64,000 nt of DNA from Brassica napus (GCF_020379485.1 NC_063447.1:54301452-54365451); one strand, 5' to 3'. Shown: positions 36,306 to 48,821, counted from the first letter of the stretch. Notes: generated from the letters alone by a model not told the origin. Numbers and translations are program-made.

Positions 36306-38455
36306 TTAATGTCTAACAACACCATACAACATAAACACCAAAATGATAATGAGACGCAACGCTCCAAACGCACCACCACCGCGAAACCCTGCAAGCAAAC
36401 ACATGGGGGGTCATTTGAGTCCTCTGCGTGCCCTCTTCTTAATGATTGATTTCCACTCAATAAATGTTTTTATATTGCCAAGGAAACTAAAGCTTACCGT
36501 GATTCCTAAGAGTCTGAGATGTTGGCAAGGCAGGTAATGACATCTCTGCACATTCATTTAAAAGTTAAATATTAAAATCTATAGGTTTCTGGAACCTCAA
36601 GACAATGAGCTAGCTAAGAAGTAAGGAGAAATGTTTACCAGGAGCACAGAGCGACAAGGAAGACATTGAGGATGAAGATGGCCATGGCGCAGCTATGTTA
36701 TCCGTCAAATCACATGTAAAACTGTACCCTGTCGTGTTGTCAAATATCAAGTCTGCTGGATAGCTTCTGAGTAGACATCCTATACATATTCATATTGATC
36801 TCGTTAGACACTTTAACTCTTATCTTGCAAAACAAACAGCCTTTTGGATTATCAGATGCAAACCTTGTTGCATTCCATATGCTGCTTATCCCCCATCAAA
36901 AGCATACCCAAGAAACAGTACAAGAAAAAGATAATGTCAGGGGAGAGGGAAAAGACAAATACAGTTCTTTTGAGACTCTAAAGAAACAAGAATACTTACC
37001 TTGGACACTGAAGTCTTTGAGATCGACATCACAAAGCTCATATATATTCGTCATGACACCACCTTTCCTTAACATAGAACCGATGACCGTTGCACACACT
37101 ATGGCCTGCTTGTTTGTTATCAGCATTTGGTTCCGTATCCCTGAGATATACGCATTCAACGAGCTACAGCAAGAAGGGCTTGGAGCAGCCACATTACGGC
37201 AAGCCTTGCTCACTTCTGTTGGCTCCTTAAACTCCAAAGGGCAAGCTATATGCAACCCCACAACGCACACGTCAAAAAACCATTCACAAGACTACATACA
37301 AATAAGAGATACAGTTCATTACCTTTGTTAACTTTGCAGGAAGATAAGATTCTAAACGCTGTGTTGGCTTCGTCTGCTTCCAGCTTCCTTGCAATATACG
37401 AAAACACCACATTTTTGCAGTCGTTAAGCGCGTTGACGCTGTTTGATCCTCCCAAAGGAATCTTATCACCATTTGTTTGGTGTCCTGAGATAATAAGCGA
37501 AGCTTCCATAATCGCACCTTGGCAAACCGGTCTGCAACACTCCTTAAGAGGATCAACAGTGCGACAAGCATCCAGCAACTTGCTACTGTTGACAGCTTTC
37601 TCGAACGTTGCCACGTCTTGCACCGGACAAGAACCTCCGGTTAGCTTCGAGGACGTCACAGAGCAGAGTTCAGGTATTGTCATGTTGGCTCTCTTGCTGA
37701 CGAGGATGCTAACGATATCTGAAAAACAATCTGCAGCAACCGCGTCAGGGAGAACCAGCTTCTCTGACTTCACGTCATGCTGTCCTTGGAAGATATGTAG
37801 TAAGCTAACGAACTGTGGACAGCAAATCACGTTTCCAACGAGTGCGGCGAACGGTTGGGAGCAATCTGAGGCTGCTGTGTTGATGATGCTTGAGATTGCT
37901 TGAAAGTCTGCGGTGCATTTTCCGGTTAGCTTTGGTTCGTATGTGTCAGGGAAAGTAGGGTACATTGGTGGTGTCCAAGGGAGAGGAGGAGATGTGTATT
38001 TGGGGATGACTGATGGGGATACTTGAATGGGACCGGAGACTCCAATGCCAGGTGGGTTTGCTAACTCAGCGGTAGTGGATTTGCTAGTATGCTCGTTAGT
38101 CTTATAATGTGCAGCGGCTACATCTTGGAAGCTTGATAGCCAGATAATAAATAGCAAGAAGCGATGAACCAAAAAGCCTGATAAGAGAAGCAAGTCAGGG
38201 GTTAACAAACAACATTGTCTATTGCATGCACTCCAGGAAATAAATCACAATCAGAACTTTTCTTATGAACTTGACATAGAACTGTCTAATGATTCTTGTT
38301 AGCCATAGATGAAGATGAGACAGAGAAAACAAGAAAAAAAAACTGCATCTTTTTGGTATACACAACGACATAAACTAGAGCTAAACCTCACCATGGAAGA
38401 AAAAAGCATAACTGAACTTACCCTTAAGCCAAGAAACAGTCTGTAAAGAGCCCAT
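36306..38455 (-). CDS. GPI-anchored cell-surface protein (At1g61900 family, At2g30700-like)
   Basis: Cysteine-rich secreted protein predicted to be tethered to the plasma membrane by a GPI anchor; molecular role unknown. Seven coding exons: 38422-38455, 37323-38177, 37245 down to 37000, 36864-36881, 36639-36779, 36498-36545, 36306-36388 (474 residues). Seen: a signal peptide (FLLFIIWLSS, cleavage after about residue 30), a Pro-rich linker, then Cys motifs such as CCPQ, CRTVDPLKECCRPVC and CCSSLNAY, and a C-terminal hydrophobic tail (LRLIIILVFMLYGVV) preceded by small residues GGGA, the GPI signal pattern. An 18-nt microexon lies at 36864-36881. An upstream exon (39028-39043) with an in-frame ATG may add about six residues through an alternative acceptor at 38457. 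Confidence 0.88.
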
Positions 38456-40075
38456 AGCTAAACTAGCCCTGGAGAGTTATTCAATTTCAACAAAGCCAGG
38501 CACAGGTCAGTTAGAAGCTATGAACAGTACCAAGGCTGCTGGCAAAAAAAAACTCCTACAACAACCTTAAGAAGAACCCAAGAAGAAAGTTAGTAGCTTT
38601 CATTCTGAGAGAAATAGACATGTTCTACACAGGAAGGTTTGTGAATCTTGTCTTATCTATAAGCTCCATTATCTTGCCAATCGCATCAGTCTACATACGA
38701 CTAAATTCTACTTGACATAAAGAATCAAAGCCCCACCCCTACATTTAAAAAGACTATATAAAACTAGTGTTCATCCACCAACTAAACTAATGTTAGCATC
38801 TAACAACCATATACTTTTTGAATTCAAGAGCATACATACATAGATCCTCTTAGTTATTCGGATCCACCATAAAGAACAATAAAGGTTACAACTTTATTGT
38901 TCTGCAAAGAACCAAAAGCAGAATCCATTCAACACTCCAAGTTCCCCAAATTAAATGAATATCTCGAATTGGAGATGATTAGAGTCACAAATACGAGAAA
39001 GGGATAGCTAGAAGAAGAAGAAGATACCTGAGAACTTCACCATCCTCCCTCTCGCAAAATCAAACCATTGTTTCTGACTAGCAAAAAAGGTTGAGGGGGA
39101 GCTAAGGGAGCTTGAGATTGAAAACACCTTCGGATTCTTCTTACTCGGAGAGATAAAATCGATTAAGGTGATGAAGAAGAGCGTTCGTTAGCACAAGGGG
39201 AAGACTGAGAGAGAGAGATGAAGGGAATGAACCACACACACAAAAGGGAAAGCAAAAGAAACTTTACTTTACCTTTCCTTCCTCTCTTAACCTCTTCACT
39301 CCTCTTTTTTATTTTCTTTCTTCATTTTACTTTACCGTAATTAGGCATGGTCTTAAAAAGTGATGACTCATTCATTATCAAAATCCATCATTAATCTTTT
39401 TTCTTTTCTTCCTACTTTTCCAAATTCTTTTTAATCCCTGTGTATAAAAAAATTACTATATAGATGCTATAACGTAAATATAATTAATAGTTTGTTGATA
39501 TATATAAAATGATTATGCAACAGAGTTTGATGATAAAAAAAAAAAGATTGCAAATAATGGACATAAATCTGATTGATGTTGACTTTAAGAATTTGTATTA
39601 TTAATGCTTAGGAATCCAAAGACAAACAGACCATCATCCTTCTTCTAAAACTAACTAGTAGTTGATTTTTGTTGTTGAAAACGTTGCTTATGTCCACATT
39701 CTCTGTTTTGAGGTTTGATTAATAATCATAATATAGATAAAGCTTATCTTTATCTTATATAAAAGCATCAATTACTATCCCGGAAACAATCGGACCGGGT
39801 GGGCTGGATAAGCATGGATACAATGTAAGATATTACCGTGTCCAGAGCTAAGTTGAATTTTACATGAAAATCAAATAGAAGAGGTTAAAAAAAAAGGCAG
39901 GTTACAAATATTACAAAACACAAACTGGTGACAGATTCAACAGGAACACGTAATGTTTTTAGCATTTACCATTTTAAACGAAAATAATAATAAAAGACTA
40001 AAGCTGATTTCGACAAGAACATAAGTAAAATATAAACCAAGAAAGAACAACATCATAATCGAGGGAAAAAGTCAC
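38456..40075. other. 5' UTR, UTR intron and promoter of the GPI-anchored protein gene, then spacer
   Basis: On the minus strand a leader exon ends at a CAG/GTATCT donor at 39028, so an intron of about 550 nt separates it from the first coding exon. Leader and promoter extend to about 39300 (GA- and CT-rich). From 39340 to 40075 the DNA is AT-rich and holds only the presumed 3' UTR of the Rab-GAP gene. Confidence 0.5.
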
Positions 40076-42902
40076 TCAGCTAGCCAGATGGTTTGGGGAA
40101 TTGTTGAACATACTGTGCCACATGTACGCTCTTGACAGTACCATCTCCAGCTCTTGGTCTGTCCATGTTTGTGTCGGCAGGTGTTGCAGGAACATCACCA
40201 TCTCTTGAAAGTCCAGCTTCTTTAGCTCATCTGACCACTGCATTTTTCATAACACAAAACTTTCATTCAATTCTTCTCATGGTTTGAAAGAAAACAGTTC
40301 CAAAATTGAACACGGAGACACTTTCTTACCGTCAAGAGAAAGCTGGCATATATATACACTAGGAAGTCCGGCAATGCATCTCCTTCGGCAAGATATGTGT
40401 CCCATAGGCGGTTGATGAGACTAAAGGGGATCTACAAAGTTCAAAAGTTTTGTAAGGTTTCAGAACCAAAAAACAAAATTGAAATGAGACTATGCCGAGC
40501 CTGAGAAACGGTGGCATAAATCTTATCTTGTCTAACCTCACGTATCAGAAGACAGTTATACCACCGGAAAGCAAACTGAAGAAACTCCAGTCCTTGCTCT
40601 TCCATGTGTCTTGCAACAGGTTCTAGTACATAAACAAGACAATGAGATTTGAGAAAATGTTAGCTAAGCTCTAAATCCTAAAACAATATGTCACGCCTAA
40701 ACTGTACCCTGTACAATATGTAGGTTTTTATGATATCAATGCACTATCGAATGCAGTACGATAGTATTAAGCCTCATGAATGACAAGTCAACTATCAGAA
40801 TCTAAATCCCATGACTCTATGTCAACAATGCAGATAAGAGCAAGAGTGATTATGCCAGGCAAAATTTAAAACAACCATTTTTGAAGATAAGTATCAAATA
40901 TCCGAGACACGCATAAAACGTAAATTAGGGACTTAATTTTAAACTAGATGAGGAAATTATCCAATACAGTTAACATGGTTTTGTAAGGGGGGAGGTCACA
41001 TGTTGTAAACAATCAGCAAAGACGCATCCAGTTATAAGATTAATCAGAGCATGAACCTTACCATCAATACGCCTGACTAATTCCTTCAGCTTAAACACAA
41101 GTCTCTGGATTCCAGGTTGCGCAAATGTGTAATGATCTTGCATACCATCAAGTAGCTTTGTCAAGCACCAGTAACAATCCGCCTCTACATCTGAGACTTT
41201 TGCAGCAGATAGATCGGACATTGACCAACTGTCTACGTCACCTTCTAAGTATTCTGACAAGAAAATAACTAGAAAGGGAGTGACCAGATCATTTATTCCC
41301 TGGACATATCCACTCGCTGGATGCCTAATGGCCCTGCATACTCAGCAAATTAAAATTTCAGATTTAGCTTTCAGCTGATTGTTAAGTTGAGAGAAGAACA
41401 AAATTAGTTACTGCCTGAACTGTATAACTCACCATGTATATAGAATACGCTCCAAAGATTTCTGCACCTGTGCTTGCTGAAAGAAACTGACGTCTGGTAC
41501 AGTCCTTGGACAGTCAACAGCGATCTGGAAAGAATACAATTGCTAAGAGACTTTTGAAAATTTTGTCAGAGAAGCACTGAGACAAGGAAGAAAAAAACCT
41601 GACGAAGCATATTGATCTCATCATCAGAACGTTCTGAATCTGGAAGGTCATAAAATTGGCCAACAGATTCAAGATATTCAAGGCGTTTTCTCCTCAGAAC
41701 AGCCTCCCTTCTATCTGAATTAGGTGGTGCATATCCCTGTTGTCAGTTAATATTTAAATTCAAATAGTAAAAATTAACCAAAATTTGTTGCCACATAATA
41801 CTGGTAGGATAACATAACGGATCTGACAAGTGACTGAAATAAGCTAACCACATATTTAGAAAAGATATTATTATGATCGGGTATAGTAATTTGAAACTGT
41901 TATCAAGAAAAAAAAGGAACAAGATATTGCAACGTAAATAGAAGAAGGAGAATGTACGTAAAGAGATTAAAAAGTGCCAGAAGTTTAATAATTTTAGTAT
42001 GGTTAAAGGTGAAGTGGTAGAGGGTAGTACCAAGAGAAGACGCCAGACATCAGGGCGCATATAGTGGGGGACACCACTCCACGCTAGTTCACGCAGCTTC
42101 TCTACAGGTAAAGAAGGTTGAAATAGAATCAACCAAAAGAGAGAAGATAACAAAACGGAGGCTTTCATTGAGCTATATGTAGCTTGAACAGAAGTGGCAT
42201 GGTCTGTCAAGTGGTAACATAAACACTGACAAGATTATCATCCACAGAGAATAGTAAGCAACACACACCTAAAATGACAGTAGTTTCGGAAAGGACTTTG
42301 TTGAACTTCATAACTCTTGCATAATCGCTTGATCTACCACCAATCTTGAGGTTTTGGACTTGTTTCGCAAGCTGCTCCCCACTAGAGGAGTTTGATCGTA
42401 GCTTACCGGCATATGTATTATCTTGTTTCTTGCTTGAGTTATGATCTTCCACCTGCCGTAAAGCTCTCTCAGTTTCCCTTCACCACAGGAAGAAGAGGAA
42501 AACTCAAAGTCATTTACCTCGACGGGATTGTCCGAACGCTCGTTTCTACCGGCGTCATTCTCCGACAAGCTTCGGTGATAAGTAGGAGAGATTGGTTCAG
42601 GAGTAGGATCCGGTCTCCTAGTCAACAATACCTTACCAGGAATACTTCTACCTTTCAGGAATCTATAACGAAACAGAACACAAAGATCAGTAAACTCGGT
42701 ACGATCCATTTTCAATCAGTAGATCTAAAGAAGTGGATTGCAAGAGATGGGCAAAAGGAAATGCAAGATACGGGCGGAGAAAACATTGAAAGTCGCTTGA
42801 TTGATTGATTGATTGATTGATTGATTACCCTTGGACGTTCTTGAGAGTTTGATTGAATCTGGAATCGTCGCGCTTTTGTTGCTCCTCTTCTCTCCGCTCC
42901 AT
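40076..42902 (-). CDS. TBC-domain Rab GTPase-activating protein (At2g30710-like)
   Basis: Stimulates GTP hydrolysis by Rab GTPases in membrane traffic; cognate Rab unknown. Ten exons: 42829-42902, 42518-42662, 42269-42452, 42031-42101, 41599-41736, 41433-41524, 41062-41333, 40537-40622, 40330-40431, 40076-40237 (441 residues, close to the Arabidopsis length as I recall it). Seen: a disordered Ser-rich N-terminus (1-134), then the Gyp1-type TBC domain from about 135: LRELAWSGVPHYMRPDVWRL, the arginine-finger motif I205-A-V-D-C-P-R211, the glutamine-finger motif Y244-V-Q246-G, and WDTYLAEGD. Both catalytic fingers are present, so it should be an active GAP. Exon 1 is followed directly by a (GATT)n repeat in intron 1. 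Confidence 0.93.
42797..42826. repeat. (GATT)n microsatellite at the exon 1 donor of the Rab-GAP gene
   Basis: Seven to eight GATT/TTGA units lie two bases inside intron 1, immediately beyond the GTAATC donor. Length variation here is likely and would sit against the splice site. Confidence 0.9.
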
Positions 42903-43026
42903 GTTTTTTATAACTCAGTTCTGATTCTGACGTTCACAGAAGTGAAGAAGGAAGATGGTTCTGATTGAGAAGTGTGAGACTTTGGGATCCATTGCTTTCC
43001 ATCGATCTCAACTTCTAAAAAGCCAT

Positions 43027-43061
<35 letters not shown>

Positions 43062-43390
43062 GGGGGAACAAGGTGGTGACTGATTATTACAAACTGATGA
43101 CGGGGATTAAGTTTATTTACTTACTTTCAAGGCCACTTTATTTGATGACTTTTTGGTTTTTTCCAAAAAAAAAAAGAGGGATGGGAAGCTTTTTCTTACA
43201 GAAAGTATCAATATAAACATCACATGAGCGACATAGTTAAGTTTGAATAAATATCTTTCTCAATCAATCATTTTCATAGACTAAGTAAGTGCAAGCTGAA
43301 ATCAAAGGGGGAAAATATGATCACATGCTCATCTGCCCAAAAAGGAGGTAAGCTTCTTTTATTCAGATCAATGAGGGGAGGAGCTCAAGG
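42903..43390. other. Rab-GAP promoter and thioesterase 3' region, with long poly(G)
   Basis: The short spacer between two co-oriented minus-strand genes carries the Rab-GAP leader and promoter, the poly(G) tract listed separately, and the thioesterase 3' UTR. No coding gene. Confidence 0.4.
43028..43060. repeat. Homopolymer of 33 G
   Basis: Thirty-three consecutive G, then T and five more G. It lies about 125 bp upstream of the Rab-GAP start codon and would be C-rich in that gene's transcript direction. Such tracts can form G-quadruplexes and are also classical sequencing or assembly trouble spots, so the exact length should not be trusted. Confidence 0.85.
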
Positions 43391-45761
43391 CTATGAGATT
43401 GGTCTCTCTGCGTCCATCCGCTCAATCACCCTTCTAGCTTCTTCTTCCGTTCCTGGTACCACATTCCTTATCTTCATTCCATCTTTCATCGCTTCAGGTC
43501 TCACACTGAATGTGAAGTAGAATCTGTTCGAGACCTACCACACACACACACAACATCACACATGTTATATAAACCCCTTCACAACCTTAACGTATAATGT
43601 GCATATCTCACTAAACTTACTTCGCTAGACCTGAGTTCTGGACTTGTCACATGAGCTACAACCTCTATGTTTATTAGCGGTTCTGCTGAACTAGTTGCTT
43701 CCGTGTACAGTATGCGTGATTTCAAACGAAGGAAGTTTCCAACATCCACCTGCACCACCAGAGAAAAACACCTCCCTCAATCAATGACTACCATAATCAC
43801 TGTTTTCTATTCATAGAAAGAAATGGGACACTCACAGGTTTGATAAAATCGACACGGTCAACTTCAAGAAAACGTGGGGAAACCCCAGCGAAGGTGTAAG
43901 CATTGGAAAAGGCCAGCTCAAAAGCCTTGCGCATCAAGAAGCCTCCAAATATTCTACCATGAATATTCCGTTGCTGTGGCTGACAAATCAACGAGTTCTC
44001 ATGGGATGTGTCTTTAATTAGGATGCTGTCTCTATCTGCAAGAGCTGGCATGTCCAGGAATACTCGTCCTTCTGCCAATAAATCATTTAGCCTCTCTAAG
44101 TCCTTCAGCTTCTCCTGCTCTTCTTTACCTTGTGCTCTCTTTTGTTTCCGTAGTTTGTTCCTCTCTTCTGCTTCTTTCCACAGCATTTTTTCATGTTCAG
44201 TTTCTGGCGTGACTTGGTTAATTGGAGTTGACTTGCCTGTCTTGGCATCTCGTGCCACGAATGTAAAGTTTGCTTCAAGAGCGACTGACTCAGAGGGATG
44301 GTTGGCATCTGCAAAATCTTGCTGTTAGAATACTCAGCAAAGCAACAGGTCATTTAATGTGATGAAAAAATGAAAATGGGAGGGAGACTGTACAAGTTTG
44401 AAAGGAAAAACAATAACCATTACTCAGAAAAGATGTCAATTTCATTGCAATAATACAGAGATATACTGACTAAAAAGGTACCATGAAAGTCATATTTTGT
44501 TCCATTGAGGAAAGTTTATTACAGAATGTCTATCAATGGAAGTTCAAAGAATAACGGACTGAACGCCAATAAATTGGCTACAAAAAACAGATGAATATAC
44601 TTCAAATTCAACAAAATCTCACAACTTGCTTCAACTAGTTTTATCAAGTTTCAACTAGGTGCAATTTCTACCACCTCATTTACCAGTTCAAGCATGAAAC
44701 ACAACATAAACCTTCTAACTTCGAATCCAATCAGTTTTTCAAGCATGAAACACAGCATAACCCTTCTAAATTCGAATTCAATCTATTTGTTTTTTTAATT
44801 AATTGGCTAGCAAAATGAAATACAAACAATCCGAGTGTCTATCATCTATGTATCCTACCATGTCCACTGATTCAAATGGAAATGAAATACATAAATCTAC
44901 AAAGACAAAGTTTTTCTTAGTGACAAAAGAAAAAAGTTTAGAGGAACCTGATTGTCAAGTGGGGAGAAACTGAAATACCTTGACTTTGGATTACTTGTAA
45001 CTGCATCTCCATGGATGATCTCCCAACCCATGTAACAGCGCCAACAATACTAAGATCAGCATCAACACGAATAGGTCTTTTCATGATAATCCTATCCACA
45101 GAAGCCGTCACCAGAATCATCGACCTCGCACTTCCATCACCGCTGCTGCAATGCTGTTCATTTGATTCGCAAACACACATACGGAGAGATGTTACTAGAG
45201 AAAAGGAACACAACTCAAGAAGCTCATCACTATCTATCTATCTCATCAAAGCCTAAATAAATCAATTCACAATCCATAAAATGATCTTATGCAAGTAGTG
45301 ATCACCTTGAAGGAGATGGTCCCAGCAAGCGCGTCAAGATCTTCAACCAATTTACCAGTACGAATCTCGTTCCAAGGGTTCCTGTACTGCTCCCGGAGCA
45401 CGAAGTCGGACGAGAACTTGTAGAGGATCGATGTCCTGCTCCGCGACGGAGTCTTGGCGGTTAACTCCGATCGCGAAGCGTCTTCTCCTCCGGTTGGGGT
45501 TTCGAACATGTTGCGCCTCGCTTCCCAAAGCGCGTTGGTGACGGGAGAATGGTACATTCCAGGCCACAAGCTGATTGGTCTCCGCATGGAGGATCCCGCG
45601 TCGATCGAGTTCTGATCGGGACTTCTTTCATCTGGCGGCGCCGCCGCCGTGGAATTCCACATCTTCTGAGAGTCGCACGACGACGCCGGAACCCTGAATC
45701 GAGCACTGCGGTTTCTCATCCATTGGGAATGAGAGAGGAGCTTTCCGGCTGACGATCTCAT
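43391..45761 (-). CDS. Acyl-CoA thioesterase, double hotdog fold (At2g30720-like)
   Basis: Predicted to hydrolyse acyl-CoA thioesters, related to animal ACOT9/10-type mitochondrial thioesterases. Five exons: 45306-45761, 44979-45153, 43836-44308, 43621-43749, 43391-43534 (458 residues). Seen: an Arg/Ser-rich N-terminus without acidic residues that fits a mitochondrial presequence; a first hotdog repeat (about 125-270) with DADLSIVGAVTWVGRSSMEM and an ARDAKTGKSTPIN end; a charged coiled insert rich in Lys/Glu; and a second hotdog repeat with NIHGRIFGGFLMRKAFELAF and HVTSPELRSS. The acceptor at 45153 was chosen over an adjacent CAG because only it keeps frame. Start ATG at 45761. Confidence 0.9.
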
Positions 45762-46073
45762 GGATCTACGGTGATGGGATGCTAAAGGATTCGAGGGGAA
45801 GAGCTTTTTTGAGAATACGGTTTGATCTTCTCTCAGCGAGGTAAAGTGCTAATCACAGTGATTTTGTTTCTCTTTTGTGCGAGCCTGACAATGTCTCCTA
45901 GTCTCCTAAAATGATGATATAACTAACTCAAAAATGCGACATGGATGTTACCTATTAAAACATGATTAACCAACAACCCCATTTGGGTTTCTTATTCATT
46001 ATTTTAGTAATTAAAATTAATTAAGAACCTTAATTAAATGATGTCTTGATTTTGAGTCTCTAATGATAGTCTC

Positions 46074-46898
46074 TTATCTAGGAGTTCTAAAAAAAAAACA
46101 AGTAACAATGAAGGCAAATATCATAGCAGCAAGTAAGAAGTTCATAACACAGCGACCATGCCACGTTCCCCGTATCTCTGTCTGAGTTTGTCCTGCAGTT
46201 GTTTGTGAATGGGCAGAGGCATTGCTCTCTTGGTTTGACTGTTCGCCAGCAACGTTTTTAGCCATTGCGCCACATATCTCACATGTCCTGTTCAAATGTA
46301 CAGAAACAATATCAGTATAGTCTTTAGAGACTCATTTTCAACTTCCAAACACATAGAAGAAGATTTAACTCTAACCGGTTAGTTACTACTTCTTAAGACA
46401 ATGCAAAGATGCTAGACAAAACTCTTGGTATAATAGTGACTAGTAAGAGAATCAAACTAAGCAAAAAGGGACTGCAAGATTCTCAATGCAAAGCAAATCA
46501 CACAAACATAATTTAATTGAGTCAACAAACAATCGCAGCCCAAAAAAGGCAGCAAGATTCTCATTCTGTTTCACACTTAACTATTTTCTTCCCCATAGAT
46601 TCATAAGAATATGTAGAATTTTCTAGAAACAAAAGAGAAAAAAAAGTCTTTGAGAATAATTGAAGATCCCTTACATGTTTCTTTGATCTTGAATCGAGTT
46701 TCAGCACACTTACTGTGAGCTACATCCAAATCACCTTTACAAGAGCAATCCAATTTTAAAGGCAACCCAATTGCTCTTCTTCTTCTTCTTCATCTTCACC
46801 TTCACCTTCTCTTGCTTTTTCTTTTTCTTCTTCTTATTCATTAGAACCATCTTCTCGAAAGGAAGATGACAAATCCTGCAATCTCTACTTTCTTTCTC
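46074..46898 (-). pseudogene. Decayed RINGv (RING-CH) E3 ubiquitin ligase gene
   Basis: Remains of a membrane RING-variant E3 ligase. On the minus strand an exon with a good acceptor (46898) begins ESRDCRICH, the first RINGv Cys pair; after a Lys/Glu-rich spacer it continues LDCSCKGDLDVAHSKCAET to 46675, and the last exon (46287-46074) carries TCEICG, the final Cys pair, followed by a hydrophobic tail (FLLAAMIFAFIVTCFFF). The three parts are in different frames: the reading must shift after CRICHLPFEK, meets TAA soon after, and shifts again after the acidic run before LPLKLDCSC. Trp of the usual AETWFKIK is Arg. The 46675 donor phase also does not match the last exon. First exon not identified. 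Confidence 0.7.
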
Positions 46899-47166
46899 CT
46901 GACATCAACACATCCAAAGCTAACATCTTTAACCACAAAAAAAAAAACATATCAAAATGCCAAAAATGAAATCAGAAACCACATATCATTCCTCAGTATC
47001 TAACACATTAATCTGAGGATCACATGATTGAAATCAAATGGAAGGGGACCTGGTGCCATACGTTTAAAGATGATTCGGAGGCTCGAAAGATACACAAAAG
47101 CTTATATCTTTTTCTACGGAGTGTGTGTTTGCCCAGTGCTGTGAAACCTTAAAGGTTTCGTATTTA

Positions 47167-47442
47167 GAGATGACAACTGGGTTCGAAGACTGTCGGTGTT
47201 GTTGCCACCGTCTGCAGCAACCAATCAACCACCGCGCCACCACAATCCTCGCTTTCACTCCGGCTCAACATCCCGGCCGCACCGTAGGACAAAGCCTCGC
47301 TTCGTTGGTTAGACCTTGAGGGAGACCAAAGGAGCGTCCTTGGGAGGGGTTTAGTGGTGAATCTCTCGATCGCGGAAGAGTCGACTCGTACGGTAGCGAT
47401 GCCGGAAGCGATCTTGTAGACAGATGAAGAGGAAGAGACGTA
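47167..47442 (-). other. Unassigned open frame with coding-like composition
   Basis: A 92-codon minus-strand frame without ATG at its start (TGA just upstream, TAA at 47164-47166). It is GC-richer than its surroundings and reads like real protein (SSVYKIASGIATVRVDSS and GGAVVDWLLQTVATTPTVF). It could be a fragment of a lost gene, or a first exon of the RINGv pseudogene via a weak donor after VFEP. I do not recognise the family. Confidence 0.3.
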
Positions 47443-47529
47443 TCAAAACGACGCGTGGCATACAAGAGACGTATCTTGTGTAACCTAATTAAGATACGTA
47501 GCTTATAGTAATTGCCATTTTTCATTTTC

Positions 47530-48245
47530 TTTAATTCATAATTAAACTAAAAACCCCTTCTAAGATACCCAGTTAATCATGGCCTAACTATAATAACATG
47601 CTTAAAAATAATCATGAAAACAATTCAGTTATAGAAATGAAAATATTAGATAATAAATATATAATCATTATCACAGTTATAAAAAATGTAAGCAAAATAA
47701 TTTATATCTTTGGTGTAAGTTATTATACTGCAAACTGAACAAATTAATAATAAAAGAACTGAAATTTCATTTTATTAATATTTTATATATTTTCAATGTT
47801 TTCTAATGAGAAGTCATTCAAATATTGTAAGAAATTGTACTAATGTATTTCTTTATTATACTTAACTTTTATGAATATAATATTTTAATCAACTTATAAA
47901 GCTTGTTTAATTTAAAAGAATATCTGCGCGATACATGATCTAGTTCAATATTAATAAGAGACGCAATACACTTTGGTTGGGTACTACTTTTGGTTTTAAA
48001 ATAAACCTTTGTTTATGGACTAACTGCGGGACACTTATACTAAATGAGGTTCTACTTTTGGAGTTAATTTGAGCTTTATTATGAACTGCATGTGGGGCAC
48101 TTATACTAAACGACACACAAATGTGTAGCTTAACATGAAACTCGTAATATACTTTCTGAGAGAATTGCACTTGTTCAAGTTATTTTCCAAAACATCTACA
48201 CAATACACAAAAGTATGAATGTCAAGATAATAAAAAAAAAAAAAA
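47530..48245. other. AT-rich spacer
   Basis: No gene supported. GCGCGATACATGATCTAGT at 47927-47945 resembles a Helitron 3' end (GC-rich stretch shortly before CTAG, followed by T), but no 5' end was recognised. Confidence 0.3.
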
Positions 48246-48455
48246 TTGGGAAGACCCTACATGTTATACTTCACATTTGGCCTCCAAGCCCTGCAAAATC
48301 TTAATCAGGTGATTAAAAGGTTTGGTTTGCAGGAAATGAATGTAGGAGAGCTGTGGAATAAGCTAGTGGAGTATTCTGCAGAGAGGTTTAGCGCAGAAGA
48401 ACAGGGCTTGGCTTCTTTCTCTTGCCTCACATCCTCACTCTCTGCCACCAATTGA
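48246..48455 (+). pseudogene. Short gene remnant, family unknown
   Basis: A 69-codon open frame whose first codons are not convincingly initiating. The second half (EMNVGELWNKLVEYSAERFS) follows a plausible acceptor TTTGCAG at 48327-48333, suggesting an old exon ending at the TGA near 48453. No matching upstream exon was found. Probably a fragment; function unknown. Confidence 0.3.
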
Positions 48456-48821
48456 ATAAAAGCTTACATCTTCTTTTCTGAATACTATGAGATCTCACAT
48501 TTCTCTATCTGTTAGTCCATATATTTGTCACCCACATCAAGTGTTGTTTCTTTGCATGGATTATCTTTCCTTGCGTAATTAATTGGTTTATCCCGGTTAA
48601 AGCATTGACATAGGCAAACAAGATTGAAATGCAAATGACCAAAATGAACAATTGATATCATCTATTCATACGATTAAGAAAGCTACAACACTCGAGAGTT
48701 AGTGTACCAAAATATCGTTTTTGAGTGCCTAAGAAAGAAACTACTTGCGTGACAAGTCAATAGGGAGAGAGCTAGGGTTGAGAATAAAACAAAGATCAAG
48801 TCTTTTCCCAGGAATCTCTAA

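Noticed and set aside
37250..37903. 217-codon plus-strand frame over the GPI-anchored protein gene
   Set aside because: Antisense to the large exon 2; no domain, and the sense strand has a complete gene model.
42392..42808. 138-codon plus-strand frame over Rab-GAP exons 1-3
   Set aside because: Crosses confirmed introns of the opposite-strand gene and shows no protein family features.
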